A stretch of DNA of 64,000 bases from NCBI RefSeq assembly GCF_004000925.1, contig NZ_BIME01000007.1, forward strand, positions 124,001-188,000, in the 5' to 3' direction. Below the pieces are notes generated by a model that saw only the letters and a program-made list of their open reading frames with translations, made no database searches and was not told the DNA's origin. This document shows positions 1 through 7,260 of this stretch, in pieces. The number at the start of each line of letters is the position of its first letter. Positions within the stretch are counted from its first letter, which is position 1. The stretch is from Paenibacillus illinoisensis NBRC 15959 (GTDB taxonomy: Bacteria; Bacillota; Bacilli; Paenibacillales; Paenibacillaceae). The translations under genes were made by a program, and so were the position numbers.

Positions 1-195
1 GTTGATCTCCTTAACCAGAACGTCTTTCTCCGTGTTGACTTGGGATTGCATCAGTGAAGGCGAAGTCCAAGCAGGTTTGGGAAGCGGCTCACTCTGTACT
101 GCAGCATAACCCGTTGTATTCATACTGAAGAGGAGCACGCCGCTGAGTAGCAGAGCTGCCCATGTTTTGGTATTGCGTTTGTTTAATGTAAGCAA
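1..195 (-). CDS. N-terminus of a secreted protein (truncated by window edge)
   Basis: The first 65 codons of a minus-strand gene run off the left edge. The start is a TTG at 195, preceded by AAAGGTGG at a suitable distance. The translation begins with a basic stretch (LNKRNTK), then a hydrophobic core (WAALLLSGVLLFS) and a GYAA-type signal peptidase I site near residue 31, so the product is probably exported. The mature part seen here is polar (QSEPLPKPAW) and matches no domain I recognise. Function cannot be named from this fragment. Two inverted repeats lie just upstream of the start. Confidence 0.6.
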   Translation of the reverse strand, partial: MLTLNKRNTKTWAALLLSGVLLFSMNTTGYAAVQSEPLPKPAWTSPSLMQSQVNTEKDVLVKEIN

Positions 196-213
196 GTTAT
201 AAACCACCTTTCT

Positions 214-271
214 TCGGTTCAAAATAGAACCGATTGTTGAATTCTACCATTTAATCCAGTTGGAATTCAAC
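214..271. promoter_or_regulatory. Two inverted repeats upstream of the secreted-protein gene
   Basis: TCGGTTC (214-220) and GAACCGA (227-233) form a 7-bp perfect inverted repeat with a 6-nt loop. GTTGAATTC (236-244) and GAATTCAAC (263-271) form a 9-bp perfect repeat with an 18-nt spacer. Both lie between the TTG start at 195 and the divergent nuclease gene. The first would fold in the leader of the minus-strand mRNA close to its ribosome binding site. Their role is inferred only. Confidence 0.4.
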
Positions 272-327
272 CTGAGAGACTGTAACCTTTTATCCGTGAT
301 GTATCATATTATCTATGTTTGCTGAAG

Positions 328-340
328 TGTAACGGTTACA
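328..340. promoter_or_regulatory. 13-nt perfect palindrome, operator-like
   Basis: TGTAACGGTTACA is a perfect odd-length palindrome in the divergent intergenic region. A related half-site, TGTAACC, occurs about 40 nt to its left. It has the form of a dimeric repressor operator for one or both flanking genes. No regulator is assigned. Confidence 0.35.
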
Positions 341-453
341 GGGAATTCATCTTCTTCCGAACCGGGTAGAAGTTTGTTATATTAAGTGCGGTAATCATGG
401 TTAATTCTAACCTAGGCACGATTCAGACAGAGGAATGTACAAGGAGAACAGAC

Positions 454-1050
454 ATGAATTGGAATGACAACTTAACCCCTTGGGTAATTGGATTGATCGC
501 TGTACTGTTGCTGCTGGCCTGGGTAATTCGGCGATTCATCCGGCGGGGACAGCGTATACGCAGTGAAGCCAACCCTCGCAAGATTTCAATCAAGGACATC
601 GATAAAATGGAAGATGGTTCGGAGTTTGAGTTGTACCTCTTTCATTTGTTTCAACAGCTCGGATACGAAGAAGTTCACAAGACGACCAGCAGCCGTGACT
701 TCGGAGCGGATCTTGTGTTTACGGACCGGCTGGGCAGACGTAATGTGATTCAGGCCAAACGATATGGAGCGAATCATCCGGTTGGTTTGAGTGCCGTGCA
801 GGAGATTTACACCTCGATGCGTTATTATGAAGCAGACCGCTCAATCGTTCTGACTTCAGCGAGGTACACGGAAGCCTGCCGAACCCTGGCTGCGGTCAAC
901 GGTGTAAAGCTGCTGGACCGGGAAGATCTGATGGATCTGATTGTCCTGTTCAAGTCGAGAAGAGTGGAAGAAGCCATGGAGCTCATTGAAGAAGATGATC
1001 AGGAACCGGTAGAAACGTGGCAATCGAGACGAAAACGAACTACACGCTAG
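454..1050 (+). CDS. Membrane-anchored Mrr-type (PD-(D/E)xK) restriction endonuclease-like protein
   Basis: This 198-residue protein has an N-terminal transmembrane segment (about residues 9-26), a basic linker (RRFIRRGQR) and an Mrr-type nuclease domain (about 50-150). The catalytic pattern is visible: a GADLVF stretch with the acidic residue D86, then VIQAKRY with Q100 and K102. Mrr-family enzymes cleave modified DNA, but tethered versions occur in many Gram-positives and their role is unsettled. I chose the ATG at 454 because AAGGAGA lies just upstream; an in-frame ATG at 397 has no such site. The C-terminus is charged. It stands alone and is closed by a terminator. Confidence 0.75.
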   Translation: MNWNDNLTPWVIGLIAVLLLLAWVIRRFIRRGQRIRSEANPRKISIKDIDKMEDGSEFELYLFHLFQQLGYEEVHKTTSSRDFGADLVFTDRLGRRNVIQAKRYGANHPVGLSAVQEIYTSMRYYEADRSIVLTSARYTEACRTLAAVNGVKLLDREDLMDLIVLFKSRRVEEAMELIEEDDQEPVETWQSRRKRTTR

Positions 1051-1076
1051 AGTTCTAAATTAGAAATACATTAATC

Positions 1077-1096
1077 AGGCCCGATTGGGCCTTTTT
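1077..1096 (+). terminator. Intrinsic terminator after the Mrr-like gene
   Basis: AGGCCC (1077-1082), a GATT loop and GGGCCT (1087-1092) are followed by a T run to 1096. Confidence 0.85.
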
Positions 1097-1185
1097 ACGA
1101 GGAAATTAGGCAGGGTTCACCTTCACTTGCATGCCTGCACATGATATATTGAGTGTATTCAACCAAAGGAGAGTGTATATCCATT

Positions 1186-1416
1186 ATGGCACGTACCCAA
1201 ACACAAAAAGCATTACGCAGAGCAGAGCGCTCAGGACAATATTGTCCCGAACAGAGCCGAAGAGTAAACGAAAATTATGGTGCATTATCCCAACATGTTC
1301 GACTCATGCCAACCAAACAAGAAAAACTGCAAAAGGTCAAACACAAGAAGCGGATCATCCAGGATGGTGGTGCTTCTTTTTATTTTGTCCACGGGACGTG
1401 CGGCAAGGGCGCTTAA
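1186..1416 (+). CDS. Small basic conserved protein (76 aa)
   Basis: This short, strongly basic protein starts MARTQTQKALRRAERSG and carries a lysine-rich segment (KQEKLQKVKHKKR) in its second half. It ends with an aromatic and cysteine-containing tail (FYFVHGTCG). I chose the ATG at 1186 because AAAGGAG lies about 13 nt upstream; the longer in-frame start at 1153 precedes that site. The composition resembles small basic Bacillota proteins of unknown function that may bind nucleic acid, but that is inference from charge alone. There is no clear terminator before the next gene. Confidence 0.6.
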   Translation: MARTQTQKALRRAERSGQYCPEQSRRVNENYGALSQHVRLMPTKQEKLQKVKHKKRIIQDGGASFYFVHGTCGKGA

Positions 1417-1542
1417 TGAATGTTTTACTTAACGCTTTGGTTGGATTGCTTCATTGAAGACTGATAAAATGGAAAAATAGGACAAACTGTAAAATCGTAA
1501 ATGCGAACCATGAATCCTGTGAGAAAGGACGAATGAACCATC

Positions 1543-2790
1543 ATGACTACAACCCTGCGCACGACAAAGGCAGCTGTTCGGCGCTTTTTGCTGCATACAC
1601 AATTGCTGCTGGAACGCTGGCCAGCAGAATCGGGATCGTCCGGACCGGATCAGGTTATGCGTCTGATTCGTACGTTAGGCTGCGTGCAGATCGATCCGGT
1701 TGCAGCAGTGACCGGCAATCAGCATTTGGTTCTGGGTGCCCGCGATCCGGGGTACGATCCTGCATATTTACATACATTGCTCCGTGAGCACAAGGTATTT
1801 GAGTATTTTGCCAATGCCGCATGTGTCATCCCGATGGAGGACTACGCGTACTTCGAACCTGTGCGTGCAAGATTAAGGGAACGGCTTAATCCATCCCTCC
1901 AGGGTCTGGAAATAACCGTACAGCATGTTCTGCAGCGTCTTGCAGAGGAAGGACCGCTACCCTCCAAAGCATTTCGTGCGGTTGAACGAGTCAGTGGTTA
2001 TTGGGATCGTCCGGATGCACCGAAGACCAAGGATACAAGTCTTGCACTGAACCTGCTGCTGGATACTGCCGCCATCCGGGTCGTTGCAAGGCAGGGCAAT
2101 GAACGATACTTCCAGATCACTGAACCGCATCTGGTTCAACAGAGGCCTGGCCTTCGTGTCGAACAGGAGGCGGATATACAACAGCAGGCACTCCTGGATA
2201 AATACATCCATGCCTATCGGGTAGTGGATACCCGTGATGCCAGACTCGGATGGCTGAAATGGTCCGCAGCAGAGCGGCGTGCCCAGATGGCTGCACGTGT
2301 GACGGATGGACGAATTATTCCTCTGGAGATTGAGGGGGTTATGACACCCTACTACATCCGAACAGAGGATGAAGAGCTGCTGCTGAGAATGCAGCAGGAC
2401 GAGACACATTATGAGGCATCCGGTCCGGTCCGTTTCTTACCCCCATTGGATAACCTGCTCTGGAGAAGGGAACGGATTGTGGATTTGTTTGATTTTCATT
2501 ATAAGTGGGAGATTTATACGCCTGAAGCGAAACGGACGTATGGCTATTACGCTATGCCCATTCTTCACGGGGATCGGCTGATCGGACGGATGGATCCCAG
2601 ACTGGATCGTAAAACGGGAACACTCACGGTCCGTTTGTTATCCATGGAGGAGAGCGCTCCCCCCGTGGAAGATTGGATGTCCGATTTTCGGGATGGACTC
2701 ATCTTCTTCGCAACCATGCATGGGGCGCAGTCCATCAAGGTGGAAAAGACAGTACCTGCAGCACTAAAAAAGGGATTGAAGTCCCTCTGA
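1543..2790 (+). CDS. YcaQ/AlkX-family winged-helix DNA glycosylase
   Basis: This 415-residue protein belongs to the HTH_42 (YcaQ/AlkZ) glycosylase superfamily, which removes bulky N-alkylated bases and unhooks interstrand crosslinks. The diagnostic motif is Q49-I50-D51 in GCVQIDPVAAV. AlkZ-type enzymes have QxQ here, and the QxD form marks the YcaQ/AlkX branch. Family segments follow: LGARDPGYDP, HKVFEYFANAACVIP and a C-terminal part with LPPLDNLLW and GRMDPR. The length fits the family. The start has GAAAGGA upstream. It is monocistronic and closed by a shared terminator. Two other alkylation-repair enzymes lie at 27.8-29.1 kb. Confidence 0.88.
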   Translation: MTTTLRTTKAAVRRFLLHTQLLLERWPAESGSSGPDQVMRLIRTLGCVQIDPVAAVTGNQHLVLGARDPGYDPAYLHTLLREHKVFEYFANAACVIPMEDYAYFEPVRARLRERLNPSLQGLEITVQHVLQRLAEEGPLPSKAFRAVERVSGYWDRPDAPKTKDTSLALNLLLDTAAIRVVARQGNERYFQITEPHLVQQRPGLRVEQEADIQQQALLDKYIHAYRVVDTRDARLGWLKWSAAERRAQMAARVTDGRIIPLEIEGVMTPYYIRTEDEELLLRMQQDETHYEASGPVRFLPPLDNLLWRRERIVDLFDFHYKWEIYTPEAKRTYGYYAMPILHGDRLIGRMDPRLDRKTGTLTVRLLSMEESAPPVEDWMSDFRDGLIFFATMHGAQSIKVEKTVPAALKKGLKSL

Positions 2791-2861
2791 TCCTCTGATG
2801 CATGAAGGGTACATGAGATTGAAAAAGATAAATCATTCACTCTATAAATCTGAACATAACA

Positions 2862-2887
2862 AAAGGAGAGCCCCAAGGCTCTCCTTT
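2862..2887. terminator. Bidirectional terminator between convergent genes
   Basis: AAAGGAGAGCC, a short CCAA loop and GGCTCTCCTTT form an 11-bp stem with A and T runs on both sides. It serves the glycosylase gene (+) and fabV (-). Confidence 0.85.
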
Positions 2888-2945
2888 ACGTTTATATCAT
2901 TTCGTTTGATGTACGTACCCGCGTTGCGTTATCTCTGATGAGCGA

Positions 2946-4136
2946 TTAGCGCAGATGTGGTACTTCCACATTGGGATCCACATCAGCTTCGTAGTCCACG
3001 CCATCGGTCTCAAAACCAAACAGCTGGAAGAACTCGCGACGGTACCCTTCGAGATCCGACAGATCGTAGATGTTGTCTGTGGTCAGCTCATTCCAGAGCT
3101 TCGCGACTTCATCCTGCACATCCTCTCTCATCTCCCAATCGTCAATACGAATCCGTCCTTGTTCGTCTGTTGGAACGTCCCCTCCAGCATACAGTCGATC
3201 AGCGAACAGACGCTGCAATTGCTCGATACAGCCTTCATGCAGTCCTTTTTCCTTCATGACTTTGTATAAGGCAGAGATGTACAGCGGCACAACAGGAATC
3301 GCGGAACTGGACTGGGTGACAAGAGCTTTCGCTACAGTCACATATGCACGTCCACCCGTCGCATTCATGCGATCATTCAGCTTGTGTGCCGTCGCCTCCA
3401 GATGATCCTTCGCCTGACCAATGGAGCCTTCACGATAGATGGCCTGTGTCAGTTCAGGACCGATATAGGAAAATGCAATCGTCGTTGCGTCGTCAGCGAG
3501 CACGCCGCCTTGCTGCAGTGCATCCATCCACAGTTCCCAGTCTTCGCCGCCCATTACCGTTACCGTTTGACGAATCTCTTCTTCAGTTGCAGGCTCCAGG
3601 GTAACGGAAGTAATTTCGCCCGTATGGAAATTGACTGTTTTGTTCGTGTACGATTGTCCAATCGGTTTCAGCACGGAGTTGGAAACTTCTCCGGTGTTCG
3701 GATCGGTGCGCCGTGCGGATGCCACACTGTAGACCACAAGGTCAACTTGGCCGAATTCGCTGCGGATCAGCTCAACTGCTCTTTCTCTCGTTTCGTTAGC
3801 AAATGCATCCCCGGTGATGCTGTAGGATTTCAGGCCTGCTTCTTCCGCGGCCTTCTCAAATGCAGCAGAATTGTACCATCCTGCCGAAGCGGTGCGCTTG
3901 TCCGTCGAGCTGCTTGGGCGGTAAATACCGATGGTATTCGCTCCTGCGCCAAACGCGGAGACAATACGTGATGCGAGTCCGTATCCGGTAGAAGCACCGA
4001 TAACGAGCACATTACGTGGCCCCTTCAGCGCCGGCTGGGATTTCACGTATTCAATCTGTTCTTGCACCTGTGCGGCACAACCTACAGGATGGGAAGTCGT
4101 ACAAATAAAACCACGCGTTCTTGGTTTAATAATCAT
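2946..4136 (-). CDS. fabV: Enoyl-[ACP] reductase FabV (trans-2-enoyl-CoA reductase family)
   Basis: This 396-residue enzyme catalyses the last reduction of the type II fatty acid elongation cycle with NAD(P)H. An N-terminal Rossmann region carries VIGASTGYGLASR (residues 45-57). The active site has the FabV-specific Y-X8-K spacing, Y234 to K243 in the segment YREGSIGQAK, unlike the Y-X6-K of FabI. Length and motif position fit the family. FabV enzymes are typically insensitive to triclosan. The ATG at 4136 has AAAGGA about 9 nt upstream. It is divergent from a TPR regulator, and a palindrome in the shared intergenic region suggests control by that regulator. Confidence 0.95.
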   Translation of the reverse strand: MIIKPRTRGFICTTSHPVGCAAQVQEQIEYVKSQPALKGPRNVLVIGASTGYGLASRIVSAFGAGANTIGIYRPSSSTDKRTASAGWYNSAAFEKAAEEAGLKSYSITGDAFANETRERAVELIRSEFGQVDLVVYSVASARRTDPNTGEVSNSVLKPIGQSYTNKTVNFHTGEITSVTLEPATEEEIRQTVTVMGGEDWELWMDALQQGGVLADDATTIAFSYIGPELTQAIYREGSIGQAKDHLEATAHKLNDRMNATGGRAYVTVAKALVTQSSSAIPVVPLYISALYKVMKEKGLHEGCIEQLQRLFADRLYAGGDVPTDEQGRIRIDDWEMREDVQDEVAKLWNELTTDNIYDLSDLEGYRREFFQLFGFETDGVDYEADVDPNVEVPHLR

Positions 4137-4226
4137 TCATTGGCATCCTTTCATTATCAACTCATGTGTCAATAGTTAGTCCATATTCTCCATTGCATAC
4201 CTCCTTATTGTAAAACAATTGTCACC

Positions 4227-4243
4227 GAAACGGAAACCGTTTC
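4227..4243. promoter_or_regulatory. Palindrome in the fabV/regulator intergenic region
   Basis: GAAACGG-AAA-CCGTTTC has 7-bp perfect arms and lies about 90 nt from both start codons. On the plus strand it begins just after TTGTCA (4219-4224), a plausible -35 element for the regulator gene, so binding would block that promoter. Its position suggests autoregulation and control of fabV; this is inference. Confidence 0.5.
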
Positions 4244-4336
4244 ATTTGAATTCGTCAAAAGGGTGGCATTGATTCCCTGATTTTGCGATGATAGTTCATA
4301 GCATTTACAGCAATGAATCGAAAGGAACACACGCCC

Positions 4337-5617
4337 ATGCTGAAGGAACGGATTGAATTTCTGAGCAAAAGAAAGCAAATTTCCCGCAAAGATCTTGTTG
4401 AGGGTCTGGTGACACAGGCTCATTTTGCGAACATACTGGCGGATCGTTATCCGCTCCCCGAGGACTTGGCTGAAGCCATTGCTTCACGCCTGGCAGTCAA
4501 GCCGTCTTATCTGCTGCATGCAGCCGATCAGAGTGAGGAGACGCTGGAACGGGCAGAGGCTATTTTTGCACAGCTGTCCATGCCGGCTTCGGTTATACCG
4601 GAAGACACCGTACATGCGCTGGAAGACCGGGATGATGCGCTGACGGTTGAACTGACGACCGCTCTTATGAAAGCAGTGTATTACCAGCAGCTGAACGACG
4701 CAGCCGCTCATGAATACATCCATACTTCCTATTTGAATTATTATTTGGAGAAATACGGTCGTCCGGATGATGTGGATCTGCCCCGTCCGCTGGCGAAAGC
4801 CCTCTTGTATTACAAAGTGCAGTATTATCGTTCCAAGCTTGCATACGTCGACGTGTTGACTCATGCAACAAGGCTCAGTGAGCTGGCTCTCCCTGGTAGT
4901 GAATTTTGGCTGTCCGTACAAAATATCAAAATGGAAGCCAATATTCAGGTCAAACAATTTGAAGAGGCCAAACAGGTCTTTGAACTGACGATGCGGCATG
5001 TGTATGATCAGCGTCTATTCCACCGCTTGTCGGGTTTGTATGTTGCATATAGCGGTTATTGCTTCGCCATGGGGCTTGTGCAGGAAGCCCTCTCGGCTCT
5101 TACGATGGCGGAAGCCAACCTGGTGTATGCCGGGAATCAGGGAGATCTCGTTACTGCAATTGCAAACAATCGGATTGTCATGCTGACCATGACGGGTGAG
5201 TTAGACAAGGCTCAGACCGAGATTGAGCGATTTGAGACGCTGCTAATGCAGGAACCGGAAGAAACACAGCAGGCGATGAAGCCGCTCATCTGTGTGTATC
5301 GCTGTGAGGTGGCACTTGGCCGCAAACATTGGGGCATGCTTGCGCAAAGTGTGGATCAACTGCTGACATGTGCAATAACAGAGGATCAACAGATGAGTGG
5401 AACGTTTTATCAGAGTCATCTGGCCTTGGCTCATGGGAATCGTGAAGCGTTTATGGAACGGGCCCTCGCATGCCTTCCCTATTTCGAATCGACACAGCAT
5501 GCAATGAGACTGGAGCTGTTATATGAGGGACTCGCGGTGGTATCCGAGGATCAGCGCAGGTATAAAGAGGCAGCGATGTATTATAAGAAGCTGGTTTATC
5601 TGCTGCGCAAAAAATAA
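4337..5617 (+). CDS. HTH plus TPR regulator of RRNPP-like architecture
   Basis: The 426-residue protein has an N-terminal XRE-like helix-turn-helix of about 60 residues (IEFLSKRKQISRKDLVEG) followed by about 360 residues of alpha-helical TPR-like repeats, for example AKALLYYKVQYYRSKLAY and EAAMYYKKLVYLL. This is the layout of peptide-responsive regulators (Rap, PlcR, PrgX, AimR and AloR types). I chose the ATG at 4337 because GAAAGGA lies just upstream and overlaps the alternative in-frame start at 4313. The gene is divergent from fabV, and a short ORF sits between its stop and its terminator, where cognate peptides of this class are often encoded. The ligand is unknown. Confidence 0.7.
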   Translation: MLKERIEFLSKRKQISRKDLVEGLVTQAHFANILADRYPLPEDLAEAIASRLAVKPSYLLHAADQSEETLERAEAIFAQLSMPASVIPEDTVHALEDRDDALTVELTTALMKAVYYQQLNDAAAHEYIHTSYLNYYLEKYGRPDDVDLPRPLAKALLYYKVQYYRSKLAYVDVLTHATRLSELALPGSEFWLSVQNIKMEANIQVKQFEEAKQVFELTMRHVYDQRLFHRLSGLYVAYSGYCFAMGLVQEALSALTMAEANLVYAGNQGDLVTAIANNRIVMLTMTGELDKAQTEIERFETLLMQEPEETQQAMKPLICVYRCEVALGRKHWGMLAQSVDQLLTCAITEDQQMSGTFYQSHLALAHGNREAFMERALACLPYFESTQHAMRLELLYEGLAVVSEDQRRYKEAAMYYKKLVYLLRKK

Positions 5618-5636
5618 GGGAGTAAATCGGCTTGAA

Positions 5637-5711
5637 ATGCATGCTTGGATAACATTTTTTGTTCATCGGTGGTCCAATTTCTACAAAATAAAAGATTCTC
5701 AGACCAATTAA
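5637..5711 (+). CDS. Candidate 24-aa peptide ORF downstream of the TPR regulator
   Basis: A 24-codon ORF, beginning MHAWITFFVHRW and ending KIKDSQTN, lies between the regulator stop (5617) and its terminator. AAGGGAG overlaps the regulator stop about 14 nt upstream of the ATG, a long spacing. The N-terminal half is hydrophobic, but there is no strong secretion signal. The position matches signalling pro-peptides of RRNPP systems. It may be chance. Confidence 0.25.
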   Translation: MHAWITFFVHRWSNFYKIKDSQTN

Positions 5712-5736
5712 AGGGCCGATACTCGGCTCTTTTTTT
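5712..5736 (+). terminator. Intrinsic terminator after the TPR regulator
   Basis: AGGGCCG (5712-5718) pairs with CGGCTCT (5724-5730), with one G-U pair, and is followed by six T. Confidence 0.85.
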
Positions 5737-5894
5737 GCTAATTAAATGAACTAAACATAAAAATCAGCTATCATATCACGATTGAATTTACGGATTTGGC
5801 GTTTATTTTGTATACAGTCAGAAGTATATTCAAGGCGAAGCCCTCCTGTTTATAATTAATATATAACAAAAAACAAACAAATGAGGTGTTTCGG

Positions 5895-6311
5895 ATGGGA
5901 TGGTTTAGCAAGAAGAACAAACAGGAAGACGCCATTGCAAAAGCAGATCGAATGATGAATAAAGGACTTACCGGCCTGATGATGAAAGGTTTCGTATCCA
6001 AGCGGCACCGGGAAGCGATTAATCAGAGTCTGGATTCGGCGAAACAGGCACAACTGGCGGCGACGGGTTCACTTCCCTTAACTGCCACGGCTACGGTCGT
6101 GACGATTACCGATACAGGCAAGCTGATCAACTTCGATCCCATTGTGGTACTCGTATTGGATGTAACGGAGACGAGTGGAAGACAGTATCAGCGAACGCTG
6201 GAAACGCTAGTGTCCAAGATGCAGATTCCCCGGGTGGGAGACCGGGTTGGATTAGGTCAGAATCCTGCGAATCCGTCGGAACTGATTTATATGGGATTGT
6301 TGACAGGTTAA
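5895..6311 (+). CDS. Uncharacterised protein, single copy of a repeated beta-rich domain
   Basis: A 138-residue protein starts MGWFSKKNKQED, followed by a helical, charged segment with paired methionines (LTGLMMKGF). The C-terminal domain (about 58-138) reads ATATVVTITDTG, INFDPIVVLVLDV, a PRVGDRV turn and a final NPANPSELIYMG strand. Two further copies of this pattern lie in the next gene. The GAGG at 5883-5886 supports the ATG at 5895; a GTG at 5886 overlaps that site. There is no terminator before the next gene, 92 nt downstream, so co-transcription is likely. I do not recognise a named family. Confidence 0.65.
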   Translation: MGWFSKKNKQEDAIAKADRMMNKGLTGLMMKGFVSKRHREAINQSLDSAKQAQLAATGSLPLTATATVVTITDTGKLINFDPIVVLVLDVTETSGRQYQRTLETLVSKMQIPRVGDRVGLGQNPANPSELIYMGLLTG

Positions 6312-6403
6312 GTGTTCACCCCAAGGATTAAGCACAATACGGATAGAGAGTAGTTTAGGTTATTCATATAACAACGAATTATAGAGTTGAAGGAGTGGGG
6401 GAT

Positions 6404-7198
6404 TTGACAGGTATATTGAGAATGATTGGTGTGTTGACCGTATTCGGGGTGGGATTTTCGCCATTTCTGGCACAGCAGCTCTGGAATGATCCCTTTATCA
6501 TCATGCAGGCATGGTGGTATAAACCGGCGATCTTTGCAGGTTTTGGACTAATTTTCATTCCTACCATTCTAAGTAACATCTTCGGCGTGGGTCGGGTGAA
6601 GTCAGGACTTCCTGCTGTGGGCGTCATTCGAAGCGTTCAGCAGACAGGCACGTATATTAATGAACAGCCAGAAGTACGGCTCAGCCTGACTGTATCGCGC
6701 AAAGGGCGGGAGAAATATGACGCTGAATTGAAAACGGTCGTCCCCCTTACAGCGCTGGCACAGTTTCAGCCAGGAAGTTTTGTTCCGCTGGTCGTTTCCG
6801 AGAAGGATGAGCGTAAGGTGGGGATTGATCTGAAAGGACAGCTATCGCAAGCGGACCTGCAGGAACTGCTTAACGAGAAGATGATCCAGGAGGGTGCTTC
6901 TCCAGATATGATGGATATTGCCCGTACGGGGGAGAAAGCGATGGCCAAGATTCTCGACGTCACCCCGCTGGGAAATTCGGGAACAGGCAAGATCAAGCTT
7001 CAGCTCACGCTCAGCGTGACCCCACCGAATGGGGAGACGTTTCAAGTGACAACGAAAAAGGATATTCTGCCTTCCGCCCTGTTTCAGGTTCAGCAGGGTC
7101 ACATCATTAACGTCATCTATTCCAAGCAGGATCCATCCAAGCTGGTACTTGCATTGAATGTACAGGAAGAGCAGTTAAGCCATTTGTTCTCATCGTGA
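6404..7198 (+). CDS. Membrane protein with two copies of the same uncharacterised domain
   Basis: The 264-residue protein has two N-terminal membrane segments (about residues 3-22 and 35-57), then a soluble part with two copies of the domain found once in the upstream gene. Copy one runs from GLPAVGVIRSVQQTG to VPLVVSEKDE; copy two runs from AMAKILDVTPLG to IYSKQDPSKLVLAL. Shared features are a xxVxxTG opening, paired strands with alternating hydrophobics, and an FQxGxxxxV turn. AAGGAG at 6390-6395 supports the TTG at 6404; the GTG at 6395 overlaps it. The function is unknown. A membrane-anchored scaffold or sensor is possible but unsupported. Confidence 0.65.
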   Translation: MTGILRMIGVLTVFGVGFSPFLAQQLWNDPFIIMQAWWYKPAIFAGFGLIFIPTILSNIFGVGRVKSGLPAVGVIRSVQQTGTYINEQPEVRLSLTVSRKGREKYDAELKTVVPLTALAQFQPGSFVPLVVSEKDERKVGIDLKGQLSQADLQELLNEKMIQEGASPDMMDIARTGEKAMAKILDVTPLGNSGTGKIKLQLTLSVTPPNGETFQVTTKKDILPSALFQVQQGHIINVIYSKQDPSKLVLALNVQEEQLSHLFSS

Positions 7199-7209
7199 TC
7201 CATATGTTG

Positions 7210-7247
7210 AAGACGGTTCTCTCCACAGAGGAGGAACCGTCTTTTTT
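7210..7247 (+). terminator. Intrinsic terminator
   Basis: AAGACGGTTC (7210-7219) pairs with GAACCGTCTT (7234-7243), followed by T to 7247. It separates the plus-strand pair from the convergent SUKH gene. Confidence 0.9.
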
Positions 7248-7260
7248 GAATAGCTGTACG

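Noticed and set aside
1131..1457. 108-aa open frame overlapping the small basic protein
   Set aside because: The frame starting at 1186 has a proper ribosome site and a coherent basic protein; this one does not.
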